Source: Datisca glomerata
Taxonomy: Eukaryota > Streptophyta > Magnoliopsida > Cucurbitales > Datiscaceae
Assembly (NCBI GenBank): GCA_003255025.1
Contig: QANY01000011.1
Span: 2,400,123-2,464,122, forward strand
DNA: 64,000 bases
Reading direction: 5' to 3'
The notes under the pieces were generated by a model. It ran no database searches and was not told where the DNA came from. It saw only the letters and a program-made list of their open reading frames with translations. Below are positions 20,340-32,155 of the stretch, in pieces (position 1 is the stretch's first letter; every line of letters begins with the position of its first letter). The position numbers and the translations under genes were made by a program.

Positions 20340-22470
20340 TAAATCAAATCCGAATGTGTCGAGGTCAAAGCCTTTGTATATCAATGTATGTTTTTATTTC
20401 TAACATATTCGGTTATATCGAATCTGAATGGAGTCAAAGTCCAAGCTTGTTTCTATCCCTGTCTATTTTCATTTTAAAAATCTTCAGTTCTTTCAAAATC
20501 AAATTAGTGGAGGTCGAAACCTATATCTATCCAGTTATGTTTTCATGTTTAGCATATTCGGTCAAATTGAACCCAAATTGTGTCAATGTCAAGCCTGCGT
20601 CTATCTAGGTCCGTTTTCATTTTAAAATAGTTTCAGTCAAATCGAACCTGAATTGAGTCGAGATCGAAGCCTGTGTTAATGCATATACATTTTCATTTGT
20701 AATATCTTCAGTTAAATCGAAGCTCAAATAAGTCGAGGCCGAAGCCTCTATCTATCAATGTCCATTTTAATATCTTAAGTTAATTTGAAATTAAATTGGG
20801 CCAAGGTTGAATCTTGTGTCTATGTAGGCCGGCTTTCATTTTAAACATCTTTGATTAAATCAAATCTAAATTGATTCGGCGTAGAAGCCTATGCCTATCC
20901 AGGTTCATTTTCATTTTTAATATCCTTAGTTAAATCAAACTAGAATTGAGTCGAGGTCGAACCTTATGTCTATCCCAGTTTATTTCATTCCACACATCTT
21001 CGGTTAAATAGAGTCGAGATCGAAGCTTGTGTCTATGCAGATTCATTTTTCATTTTTGATATATATGTTTAAATCAAAGCAGAATTGAGTAGAGATTGAA
21101 GCCTGTGTCGATTCAGTTCTGTTTTCATCTATAATATCTTTGGTTAAATCAAACCTAAATTGAGTCAACATCAAAGCTTGTGTATATCCAAATAAGTTTT
21201 CTTTATTAGCATGGGGTCTATAGAGCATAGTTCTCTGACTAATCTTAGGGGCGCACAGGCCCTCGGTTAAGAGTTTCTCACAAGTACTACCACATGTATA
21301 TCAAGGGATAAATCCCCAAGCTGATGGCCGTGAGATAGCATGACCCATGGTTTGGACCTTTAACCTGGAGGAAACCCCCTCAAGCCCATGGTGATTATCT
21401 TCGGTTATATAGAATCTTGATTAAGTCAAGACAAAAGCCTGTGACTTTATAGGTCCACTATAAACTCTAATCTTTTATGTTAAATCAAATGTAAATTGAG
21501 TTGAGGTCGAAGCCAATTTCTGTCAAGGCTTGTTTCATTTTTAAATATCTTTGGTTGAATAAAACTCGAATTAGGGCCTGTGTCTATCCAGGTTCATCCA
21601 CCTTCATCTTCATCTTCGTATTTAATATCTTAAGTCGAGGTCAAAATTTGTGTCTATCCATGTTAATCTTCGTATTTAATATCTTAAGTTAAATCGATCC
21701 CCAATTAAGTTGAGGTTGGACCTGTGTCTATCCAGGTTTGTTTATTTTTAAAATCTTTGGTTAAATCAAACTCGAATTGAGTTGAGGTTGAAGCTTGTCT
21801 TTCCAGATCGATTTTAATTTTATACAACTTCGGTTAAATTGAACCTGAATCGAGTTGACTCTATTCTGACCTCTTTTCATTTTTAATATCCTGGTTAAAT
21901 AAAACCTGAATTAAAGTTTAGGTCGAAGCTTGTGCCTATCTTTGTCCTTTTCATTCCACACATCTTTGTTTAAATCCAATCCGAACTAAGTCCATGTAAG
22001 AACTTGTTTCTATCTAGGTCCATTTTTATTTTTAACATCTTTGGTTCAATCGAACCCTAATTGAGTCGAGGTCGAATCCTGTGTTTATTTTCATTTTAGT
22101 TTCATTGGTTAAATCAAATCCCAAATTGAGTTAAGGTCGAAGCTTGTGTCCATTCAAGTCCATTTTCTTTTTTAATGCTTTTTGGTTAAATTGAATTTGA
22201 ATTGATTCAAGGTCGAAGCATGTGTCTATTCAAGTCCGTTTTTATTTTTAATATCTTCGGTAAAATTGAACTCAAATTGAGTTAAGTTCGAAGCCTATGT
22301 CTGTCAAAGTCCATTTTCATTTTCAATATATTCGGTTAAATCGAGTCTAAATTGAGTCGAGGTTAAAATTTGTGTCTATCCACTTCCATTTTTGTATTTA
22401 ACATATTCAATAAAATTGAACCCGAATTAAGTCGATGTTGAAATATATATCTATTTAGTTCCATTTTATT
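20340..22470 (+). repeat. ~74-bp satellite-like tandem array, about 27 diverged copies
   Basis: The unit reads approximately GGTTAAATCGAACCTGAATT, GAGTCGAGGTCGAAGCCTGT, GTCTATCCAGGTCCATTTTC and ATTTTTAATATCTTC. The GTCTATC landmark recurs at about 20376, 20450, 20525, 20600, 20674, 20752 and so on to 22448, a spacing near 74 bp. Copies differ substantially, so the array is old. It is interrupted at 21205-21400. Short frames inside it are chance. Confidence 0.92.
21205..21400. repeat. ~195-bp foreign insert in the 74-bp array
   Basis: The repeat breaks off after AAATAAGTTTTCTTTATTAG and resumes at about 21398 with TATCTTCGGTTATATAGAAT. Between is unrelated, GC-richer sequence (GGCGCACAGGCCCTCGGTTA, CATGACCCATGGTTTGGACC). 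I see no clear inverted ends or target duplication. It could be a small non-autonomous element. Confidence 0.6.
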
Positions 22471-22489
22471 TTTTATTATTTATATTTTG

Positions 22490-22665
22490 GTGAATAGTGG
22501 ATGTAATGAAGCAGCTCAGATTATAGCTGATAGAGTTGTATCTTTCTGTTTTAGTGGTCAATTGGGGTCTATCCCTCCTTTTTTGCTGGAGGAGGCTATG
22601 GCCTTAGATTTATAATTGGTTTGCTTTATCAATGGTATTCATCTTTTTCTTTATTAAAAAAAAGA
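22490..22665 (+). mobile_element. 5'-truncated LINE tail (RNase H end and poly-A)
   Basis: Frame reads VNSGCNEAAQIIADRVVSFC and ends FLLEEAMALDL, a stop, then TTTCTTTATTAAAAAAAAG. N-E-A-x-x-x-A-D is the C-terminal helix of the RNase H domain fused to plant non-LTR retrotransposons. The A-rich end fits a 5'-truncated LINE insertion. It sits directly at the end of the 74-bp array. Confidence 0.6.
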
Positions 22666-22789
22666 ATGGTGATATATTTAACTCAAAGTCTTCTTCTATA
22701 TAAATTGTATTGACTTATTATTTAAAAGCTATATATAAATAAATAGCGCACACACACACAAAGAAATATATCTAATTTAAGTGGATGGT

Positions 22790-23110
22790 GGGTCATGGTA
22801 GACTGCAAGATGGTTACACAGACATCGTGTACCCTTCTTGTAAACAATAATTTTTTTCATTGTTTCCCCCAACAAACTTCTTATACAACGTCAAATCAAA
22901 TGTCAACTTATTCTCGTTCAATACACAACCTCCATATTTATTTATATTTATATAAATACATGAAATTAAATATATTCTAACTAATTCTTATTTAACTTTT
23001 CTTGTAGTCTACACGATAAACATGTACCCATCTTGTAGACTACAAGATGGTTACACGGCCATCGTGCACCCGTCTTGTAAACTACAAGATGGTTACACAG
23101 ATATCATGTA
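22790..23110. repeat. ~42-bp repeat containing a CTTGTAGACTACAAG palindrome
   Basis: Units with CTACAAGATGGTTACACRGM and CATCGTGYACCCGTCTTGTA occur at about 22798, 23000, 23032 and 23073. ATCTTGTAGACTACAAGAT (23030-23048) is a perfect inverted repeat around one base, and the next unit has the near copy TCTTGTAAACTACAAGA. A (CA)n run lies at 22749-22760. No gene is seen. Confidence 0.7.
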
Positions 23111-23389
23111 CCCATTTTTTATCATTGAAATTATTTTCAAGTCCTCCAACAAAATACCCATTTTTCTCCTAAAAATATTTTTCAAGCCTTGCAACGAAAC
23201 TCCTATTGTTCATCTAAATACTTATTTCTTTATCACTGACACTCTTCCTAATCTAGTAAGATCCTGATCCAGTTCACCGGTTCATCATGTCACCATCTTC
23301 TCCAAAGAGTATGTTTAAAACTGATAACGTGTTAAAAACCAATATTCTTCATTTACAAATTTGACAAAAAAGCTTCTAATGCAGGCCCT

Positions 23390-24840
23390 TGAATGCATTG
23401 GGTATCATGAGAGAATCCTTGTTTGCCGAAATCTAGAGTACGTATGGGTTTTCATAATCTCTCGATGTTCAATAAAGCTCTCTTAGGAAAACAACTCTGA
23501 GAATTAGCCAAAATCCATCTGCACTGAATAGTTTGGTTAAAGGAAAATATTTCCCTAATAGTCTTTTACTGAAGCTACTCCCTCCCATGGTGGTTCAGCT
23601 CTTTGGAAGGCAATATTATGAGGAAGAGAGATCTTGGAGAAAGGTATAAGGTGGAGAGTAGGGGATGGTACCAAAAATATCAGCATTTAAGTCGGCTTGG
23701 ATTCCTAGAACTTCTATTTCAGACTTGAAGCTTTCGGATTTTTTAGTTCGGAAGGCTAGGATATGACTAAATTGGCCCAATATTTCTTGGAAGATGATGT
23801 TCACCTTATTTCCTCTATTCCTTGAATTTGTTTGAATTTTCCAGATGTGAAAATTTGGCGTTATTGCAAAGATGGTGTGTATTCGGTGACGAGCGGCTAT
23901 TGGGTGGCGATGAATAGGGATAATATGGGCTGTAATGAACCTATATGTATGGAGTCTTGGTGGAAAAGGTGTGGACTATCCATCTCTCCCTTAAAGTGAA
24001 GATCTTCCAAAAACAACCTACCAACTAGGTTTAATTTGAATAAGAGAGGTATTCCCGTTTATGAGAGATGTACGTTTTGTGGCAAGGTGGAAATGATTAT
24101 TCATGCCCTCTTCTTGGGTCCTCACATAAAAGAAAAGTAGAATATGAAGTTTTGGGAGGAGATAGGCTGCTCTTGCCCATCCTTTAAAGCTCCGCAAACC
24201 CAATGGATGCATTTGAGCATAACTTTATTTCTTGGCCTAAGAAGTTGCTGGGGAGGATGGCATGCTTCTATTGGATTATTTGAAAATCTAGGAATTTTTT
24301 GAGGCATAATGAGGCTTTCCACTCCATTGAAGACATGATGTGTAAAGCGGATACTTATATTCAAGAGTGGATTAAATTCCACCCCCCATCCCAACACTTG
24401 CCGTGAAACCCTCTAAGATCAGCTAGCGGTGGAAGGCTCCTAACTGTGGCTGTTTCAAATTGAATGTGGATGCTTCGTGCTCTTTCCAATCGAGTGCGTG
24501 GCTCTTTTAAAGGGCCTTAATTATGCCCATGAGCACGCTTTGGTGATTTTCTGTTGCTGAGATTTGATAAATCTATCTTTGCGGGGCGATGAATTCTAAT
24601 CATATGGTTCTTTTTCTAGAGGGAGATATCCTAGTAGTGGTTCGAAAGTTCTTGCATGATCATGCAAATTATACTATTAATTACATATCTAGTTGTAATT
24701 TCGTAGCTGATAGGCTTGCTAATATGTTGTTGCCATGGAATTCTCTTCCTATTGGGTTGGTGTGAGACCCCCAATTGTTGAAGACATTAATATTCTTGGA
24801 TTTTGTTGCTTGTTAATGAGATGTTCCATTTAAAAAAAAA
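23390..24840 (+). mobile_element. LINE 3' half: RT tail, zf-RVT zinc-binding region and RNase H, decayed
   Basis: Fragments in changing frames follow the usual order. FHNLSMFNKALLGKQL is the region after the RT palm. WIPRTSIS and then FNLNKRGIPVYERCTFCGKV plus IHALFLGP form the zf-RVT cysteine/histidine region typical of plant L1-like elements. NVDAS near 24470 and a poorly preserved RNase H segment lead to a poly-A tail at 24831-24841. Many stops and frameshifts are present. The RT catalytic part is missing, so this is a 5'-truncated insertion. Confidence 0.8.
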
Positions 24841-24940
24841 ACTTACAAGACTGAAAACGTGTGTTAAGACTAACAGTATGTCTTCTCTATCATTTATATC
24901 ATAAAAAACTAATAAGTGCATCTTCAGATGAATCAAACTG

Positions 24941-26269
24941 ATGAGTGCAATGCAAAATTTGCTAACATTTTGTAGATGTGTAGAAGTTAGAAAAAAACAT
25001 TTTTATTTACTTGTATTAAATATTTGCTCTATCAGGCTTCGTTTTAGTCGTCTGCCACCAAAACTCTTCAAGGTATGGTTCACAGTTTTCTTATCCCTAT
25101 ACTATTGTTACATAATTTGCAAAAGAGTCCCTATAGGTTCTCTCAGATTCCTGTTACTCCTCCCAATTGTCTTCCTCTTTCTGTTCCTTCCTCTCAGACT
25201 CCAATCCGTACATCTTGGAGGTGGCACTGCTTTTTTCATAGCTTGGCTTGCTACCTTCAAGCTCTTACTCTTGGCTTCTGGTAAAGGTCCTTTATCTTCT
25301 AACCCACTAACCTCTCTTGCACGATTTATGGCTATCGTTTGCTTACCCATTGAAATCCCTATTAATTATTCATCCCCAAATTCATACAAGAATTTAAATC
25401 ATACCCAATTTGAGACACACCCATCTCTCCCAAAATTCACATCTAAAGGGCCAAAACAGAGAAACCCCATATGAGAAATCAATTATTACTAAAATCAAAG
25501 AAATCCCCGATAGGAAATTTGTTAATAACCAGAATGAGAAGCACTCATCTCTGGAAAATTCAGATTTCAGTGACCAAATCATAAAACGAAAATCTGCGTT
25601 TCTAACTTTTGTAATAAAGGGAGTGATTCTTGCTGTTTTGATTGGTGCCATAGATTTCAAAGCTCATTTGCATCCGAAGCTTTTGCTCTCCCTCTATTGC
25701 TTATACATATACTTGCTCCTCGAAATCCTCTTGGAAATGGCGACTGCCCTCGCTCGAGCGGCGTTAGGCGTAGACATTGAGCCGCACTTCAACAAACCGT
25801 ACTCTCCACCTCACTGCAAGACTTTTGGGGGAAGCGGTGGAATCTAATGGTCAGCAAAATCCTCCGCCCTACCGTGTACGAGCCAACAAGGGATTGGGCA
25901 TCGAAGTTTGTGTGCAGGAAGTCGGCTCTTCTTCCAGCTGTCTTGGCGTCATTCGCAGTTTCCTGGATTATGCATGAGCTTACCTACTATTATATTGGGC
26001 GGGTGTGGCCCACGTGGGAGGTGACGTGGTTTTTTATCCTCCATGGATTGAGCTTATGTGTGGAGATCAGGTTGAAGAAGGCGTTTAGAGGGAAGTGGCG
26101 GTTGCCGTGCGTAATATCGGGGCCGTTAACAGTTGGGTTTGTGATGGGAACTAGCTTTTGGCTGTTTTTTCCACAGTTTGTACGGTGTAGAGCGGTTGAT
26201 CGGATGTTGGAAGAGTACGCGGTTGTTGGCGCCTTTCTAAGGGATGTCACCCGCACGTTAATCGTATGA
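24941..26269 (+). pseudogene. MBOAT-type acyltransferase (sterol/wax-ester O-acyltransferase family) with frameshifts
   Basis: The family transfers fatty acyl chains to sterols or long-chain alcohols in the ER membrane; plant members are intronless and near 340-350 residues. Recognisable order: LFKVWFTVFLSLYYCYIIC and a hydrophobic stretch to SVHLGGGTAFFIAWLATFKL (25060-25270), then AHLHPKLLLSLYCLYIYLLL (~25660-25720), IEPHFNKPYSP, SLQDFWGKRWNLMVSKILRP (~25811-25870), WIMHELTYYYIG with the catalytic His, PTWEVTWFFILHG, and EEYAVVGAF near the end. The first part and the last share one frame; the middle (about 25480-25805) is in another, so there are at least two frameshifts, near 25374-25500 and about 25805. 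The usual start codon region is not preserved. The frameshifts could be sequencing errors, but the long unaligned linker after the first domain argues for a true pseudogene. Confidence 0.85.
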
Positions 26270-27345
26270 TTCCTTCTCATTTATAGCAATCATTGGCTAA
26301 TATGTCTGAAGATTAACACTAGAAATACCAATTTTTTGCAGTACTGTCCCGGTGTTGACATGATTGGAGTTAATCACACCAAACCCCACTCTTTACATGA
26401 ATGATGTGAATATAAGCTGTTGAAAGAAAACCATCTATTATGTGGGAGTGAACAAGTATTTCTTACATTTATTAAGTAATTTAATTCTAACTTCGTCAAA
26501 GATCAGTTTCATTATCTTTTGAGACTGAAGACCATCATCATAAATGAAAATGGTCATTGTTTTTTTTATTGGAAAGGGTCAATGTCAAAATGAAGTCTCT
26601 CATTTCGGATGAACAATAGAGACTTCATTCCAATAGTTAAGATCTGACTTTATAGAAAAAATATCACATATTAAACTTTTTTAAATCTCCGGATCAACAA
26701 ATTTGAACATTTTTCAGTAGGAAATATGAGCAAGACAATGTGCTAGTCAGTTGGTGGACTGGAGAAATTTGTAAGAGGAAAGAATGGCAATCTAGTAACT
26801 TTTGTAAGCAATTTGATGAACAAGGACAATGTACTAATATATTCTTGTTAGCAAAAGGTCTCCTTCTTGTGTTGAAATTGTGAGATGCTTGTTGTACATT
26901 TTGACAAGCCTGAGTTTCTTGATTATATATAAGAACTTGATTTGACAAATGTAGTAAAAATTGACAAAAACAGTGACTAAAGCAATGACTAAAACGATAA
27001 GAATTAGTGATTGAAAGAGCAGCAAAAGCTAAAATCCGAATGTTAAAAACAATGAAGTGGCACAATTGCTTAAAAATAAGTGAACTAGCACTAAAAACAT
27101 ATTAGAGCCTGAAGAACATATTAGAACCTCACAATAATATGATTTACACTGGCCTTAATATGTTCTTTTACACCTATTCCCTTCATTTCTAATGTCAGAA
27201 CATTAATATTAGTTATCTCTCAAACTGAAACAACATTCTAATATTTATCTTCGTCTTCTTTTAATTTTTTTCTTCACTGCATGAGTTTGTCTTTTTGTCC
27301 CCTATCTTCACAATTTGATCCTACCTCTCTATTTTGTAGTAAAAC
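26270..27345. other. No supportable gene
   Basis: A minus-strand frame of 123 codons at 26694-27065 is Cys/His/Leu-rich with no recognisable domain, signal or context. I see nothing else in this AT-rich stretch. Confidence 0.5.
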
Positions 27346-27346
27346 T

Positions 27347-28210
27347 GTAACGCCCTTCCTTTCTTCCTTTTTTTCTCAAACCTTTTTCCGTCTATTTCAA
27401 TCTTCATAAGTTGTATAGTAACACAACAATTATGAAGTTATCAATGAAAATTTTATTATCAAAATAAATATATATCAACAGAATAACAATAATATAAAAT
27501 CAAGGAGGAATTTAAACCGAATCCTATTTTCAAAGTTTTCTTAAAACAGTTACACCCCTTTATAACATACTAAAAGTTACAATCGACATCTGTTTTTCAA
27601 GAAAAAATGGTTGGAGGTAGCTGAAGAGCATCAAGTGTCACCACATTATCTGAATTCTACTATTAGAGTGACAACTCACAAACAACGACTCGGACCAAGA
27701 CTCGAACCATAACCATAACCAAGAACCCGAACAAAAAACTCGAACCGAGACTATACTAGATTTCACACTAAAACTTAAACCAATTAGCTTCTACAAATCA
27801 CAACAGACTAACAAAGAGTAAAGAGAAGAAGCTATTTACTTTTTGGTGTTAAAAAAGGAGAACACCTTCTTTTAGTGTTCATGGGGGAGACCACCATAAA
27901 GGCCATTTATGTGCCAAAATATATTTTGGCCCATGATAAATGCCAAAAACAATGTTGACGTGTTTACAACCATTAAAGGCCGAAAATATTCCATTCCAGA
28001 ATACTCTAGTGACATTTAGGTTTTCTTAGTGAGCAGAAAATAAAACTTGAGAAAAAGACGGCCCATTTAGGGGTGGGCTTTACGGACTAACATTTGTGTG
28101 GTAGGACGTACGGGCCCACCCAAGCTGCATGCTGAAACGAGCTAAGATTTGAACCCCCTACGCGCGTGAGGGGTGTCTCTATACTTATCAAATTATCATG
28201 CTTGATCCAA
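27347..28210. other. Possible LTR relic starting TGTAACGCCC
   Basis: TGTAACGCCCTTCC at 27347 resembles the opening of the solo LTR at 14868, and a fragment of the same sequence (ATTATCAAAATAAATATATA, then AACAATAAT) recurs at about 29575. I cannot find a convincing right end or target duplication, so this stays a suggestion. GC-richer sequence around 28060-28170 contains no gene. Confidence 0.25.
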
Positions 28211-29639
28211 GCATCACTATATATAAAATTTCCAAGTTTACTCTCATTCCAATGTCAAGCCCTTTATATGTTGTTGCAAACTTACTGAATCTAAGTTGTT
28301 ATTTTAATCCATCATTCTCAAAGCATTGAGAAGTAAATAGTTGCATGAATGACACTGTGGAGTGAGCAGAACTGGATCCTGCTATTTAAGATATGATTCA
28401 TAGATAACTTAATGATTACAAAAATAAGTGTTGGATAGTTCGTGCCTAAATTAACGCCAGGTTAATTTTTCTCATATGAATTTAGTTTATTTTAATATAA
28501 TGTATACTCAACATGTTTATTTTAGTGATTTATTTTTCTTTTGTAAAGGGATGGTGAGATTAGTTTGGAGGAGATATTCTTGAATTACAAAGATTCGCAA
28601 TTCAAATCCTTAGTCGTTGTTGTAGTTTAAGTGGATGTGAAAGGAATTTGAGTATTTTTTAACGTATCCATTTAAAGAAAGAAATATATTGGAATTTTAA
28701 AGGTTAAATGTTCTTGTTTTTGTACATTATAATTTGAAGATCCGAGAAATGTAAAGTACTCAGTTTAAAAAAATAATTCGATTTTTGTATCATATATCAT
28801 AACTATATTACTTTTACTTAACCAAAGGCACAAGCAAAAAAGGGTGGGAGTTCTTCTGACCCTATAATTTCGAGAATATTGATATATTTGATGACTAGAT
28901 AAGTGAACCAACACTCTTGACTTTTAAAGATATCAATGAATGTAAAACAATCGAGCAACAAAATCTTGTTGAAGAAGATATCGATGTAAAAGTAGAACTT
29001 CACGCAATAATCAAGCGTGAGAAATGCAAAAAAATGAGTATGATAGTGAAATCAAGCTTATGATGCGAATGATGATACTGCTGATGGTTAATACATATGT
29101 AATATGAATTGATTTCAAGGTTCTTGTATTTCAATTTTTTGGATGTTGAAATTTTGTATGTTTCATTTAATTTGATAATAATGCCAATTAATATTATGTT
29201 TTTGTTGAATTTGAATAGTAATTATGTATTACTTGTAAGTTATAACCTATGATTCAATTTTTTCTTAGTTATATTATATATAATATTATTTTATACAACC
29301 AAAACTTTTTCTCGAAATAAAACACCGGAATACCCAAATATTCAAAATATTTCATTTCTTCAAAAAATTGAAATGACATCTTAAATAAAATTGGGTACTA
29401 TGGTTACTTCTAGTTTCAAAATTTTAGAGAATATTAAAAGTAATATTCAGTTTCAAAAATAAAATTAATTTCAAGAAATTAATCCAGTAACGCAATAAAT
29501 GTTTTAAGATTGTTAAGAATAATGTATCGTATTATAAGATTGAAATAATACAACAATTACCAAATTAAATATTATTATCAAAATAAATATATATTAACAT
29601 AATAACAATAAATTTTAATACCAGACTGTTCAACAATAT
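28211..29639. other. AT-rich intergenic DNA, nothing assigned
   Basis: A short plus-strand frame near 28928-29045 is rich in Asp, Glu and Lys but lacks any family signature. A ~90-bp stretch at about 29515-29605 repeats part of 27418-27500. No RNA gene or domain is visible. Confidence 0.45.
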
Positions 29640-30530
29640 AATTGAATAGTTCAAGTAGTGAAGCATATCTACTGGAGGACTTCAACTAGTAATAAATGTC
29701 TACTTTAAAGAAGTAATGTAATAAAAAATAACTACTTGAAATGTTCAAATTGTTAGAAATATCTCCTTGAAAACATATCTACTTAAAAATTTTAAGTTGA
29801 TTGAAATAGTTGTTTGAAGATTCAAGTAGATAAATATTTATATGAAAGTTTCAAGTTGAAGAAACATATAGTTAAATATTTAAGTTTGAAGAGTTATCTA
29901 AATAAAAACTTCAGGTATTCAAACATATATACTTGAGGGCTTTAACTAGTAATGAATTTCTACTTGAAAGAAGAGTCAAGTAGTCATAGATCATTCCATG
30001 AAGGTTTCAAGTTATAAAACATACATATTTGAAGCCATAAAGAAGTCAAACATATCAACTTGAACACTTTAAGTTTTAAGAAATGTATACTTAAGGACTT
30101 GAAGTAATCGAAGAAATCTTGTTGAATACTTCAAATTGATCGAAATATTTACTTAAAGATTTCAAGTTATCATAATATATAATTAAATACCTCAAGTAGT
30201 CACATATATCTATATCAAGATTTGAAGTAGTATACTATATATTTGAATAGCTAATGACTATTTGACTGGTTTAAATTGTGAGAAATATCAACTTGAAAAG
30301 TTAAAGTAGTCAATAATATCTATATGAAAACTTCAAGATGTTGGAAATATATACTTGAATACCTCAAGTAGTCAAATATATTTACTTTGAGACTTCAAGT
30401 AATAATAAAATATCTATTTTAAAAAGTCAAGTAGTTACAAATAATTACTTGAAGGGTTCAAGTTGTCAAAAATATATATTCAAAAATTTTAAGTAGCTGA
30501 AAACATCTACTTAAAGTAGTAAGTATTATA
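29640..30530. repeat. Palindromic ~39-bp minisatellite, array 1
   Basis: About 23 diverged units of AATATCTACTTGAAGACTTC plus AAGTAGTCAAACAT. The core CTACTTGAAGACTTCAAGTAG is self-complementary, so each unit can fold into a hairpin. The same unit builds arrays at 34090-35470 and 46190-46473. Confidence 0.88.
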
Positions 30531-32022
30531 GATGTAATGAGATAAACACTTTAGAGATTACGAATATTATTTTACTTGGTGATGTGATTGGTCCAAGATA
30601 TAAAATGACACTCTATTATCTTCGCTACTTTTTTACTTGTTCTTATGTAATTGATTTATTCATATGAGTCATGCATAAAATTAATGAGACCCATATCAAA
30701 GCCAATAATACGTGGATAGAGTATGCCTACTCCTCACACATAAAATTGATCGAGTTTAAATGTTATTTTTGAGATTGTTGTAAATGATATTGATAAATGA
30801 AGGATTGTCAACCTCGTTACGAGGTGCCTATGATAATAATGTAATCAATAATTATAAATCACAAAATAACAAACACCGGTTGAGCTAAAACATTAAATCG
30901 ATATCATATATCTAGCATATAAAACTTATATAACTAAAGTTAGAGAAAAAAATCAAGGTGATATATGTCGCAAAAATCTTTGGGTTTAGTCGAGACTATC
31001 TGAGTTGAAGCACAACCGGCTGATTTTATTTAATTTTAGGGTACTAGAAGATGGTGATCATTTAAGGCACGATAAATATTATTTGAAGGAAATAGAGAAA
31101 CAAGTTTACGGGTATGAGCTCGAAGTTATGTGTCTCACTGAATGATGAGATATGTGGCTTGAAAACTTACGAGTTTCTTTGTAATTACCTTCATTTTCAG
31201 ATCTCTTGCAGGCAATTCAAAAATAAATTTCTCCTCTTTATGATCTTCTATTAACCTTATACATAGATATTTCAAGTTTATCATGACAGAGTTTTTCAAA
31301 TTCCGAAAATTTTCTTTTAAAATTGGAACTTAATTGATGATAGGTTTGAGAAGATTTAAAATATTTGCAATGATTGTCATCTCCAAGTTTTTATTACTGT
31401 TTTGGATAAAATACAATGTCTACAATTGACAGTCTATATATGCATAAATATTCACATAACATATGAAATAACTTATATTTTTTTATGAGAATGTGTTTTG
31501 GGACTGGTCGAGTGGTTGAAATGGTCCACGATTATATGACACAACAGCAATGGCTTCTTGCAACATGTACTTTATAGTTGACTTTTCTATATAATAGGTG
31601 CAATTAATCTGTATTGATGAAACATAATTTGAATTAAAATATGAACGGACTTATTGTCGAACTTAAAGGAGCCCAATTTAATGGTTCTTTTGATTTAAAT
31701 AACTTGGGTTTACATGAAAGGCCCTTGAACTTGTTAGATAAAAAAGCTTTTGAAATTTTGTGACAAGAGAAACAAAAGAGTTTCAGAGTATGGCATGCTA
31801 GGTAAATTTGTCAATTAATTGGATTTAGTTATATCAAGGGTTAATTTTGAAAAGTTATATTTATGGATGGATTCTTAAAATATGTCTCTCAAGTCATATC
31901 AGGTTAATATATTATAGATCACAGGTATAGATAAATTGTAATTTATGTATATCAAATGATTGATAATATATTAAAAACTTTCTTTTTTTCTTGGTATTTA
32001 AAATGGATGAGCACGAAATAGT

Positions 32023-32155
32023 AAGACATTGGAGGTTCGGTGTGTAATTTATCCAATATTGCTGAAGGAGCTATATGTATAGTTAGTGAAACTAGAGGAA
32101 GCGGGAGTTAAGGGAAAAGACATTGGAGGTTCGGTGTGTAATTTATCCAATATTT
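32023..32155 (+). repeat. Perfect ~38-bp direct repeat pair
   Basis: AAGACATTGGAGGTTCGGTG followed by TGTAATTTATCCAATATT occurs at about 32023 and again at about 32118, separated by ~57 bp. In this decayed region the perfect match points to a recent duplication. No function is evident. Confidence 0.8.

Noticed and set aside
26694..27065. 123-codon minus-strand frame
   Set aside because: No recognisable domain, an AT-rich setting, and composition (Cys, His, Ser, Leu) typical of chance frames.
27347..28210. Second solo LTR of the TGTAACGCCC type
   Set aside because: No convincing right end and no target duplication, so it is listed only as a low-confidence possibility.
29640..30530. Short palindromic repeats considered as a CRISPR array
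   Set aside because: Units follow each other without unique spacers and are highly diverged; plant nuclear context; it is a minisatellite.
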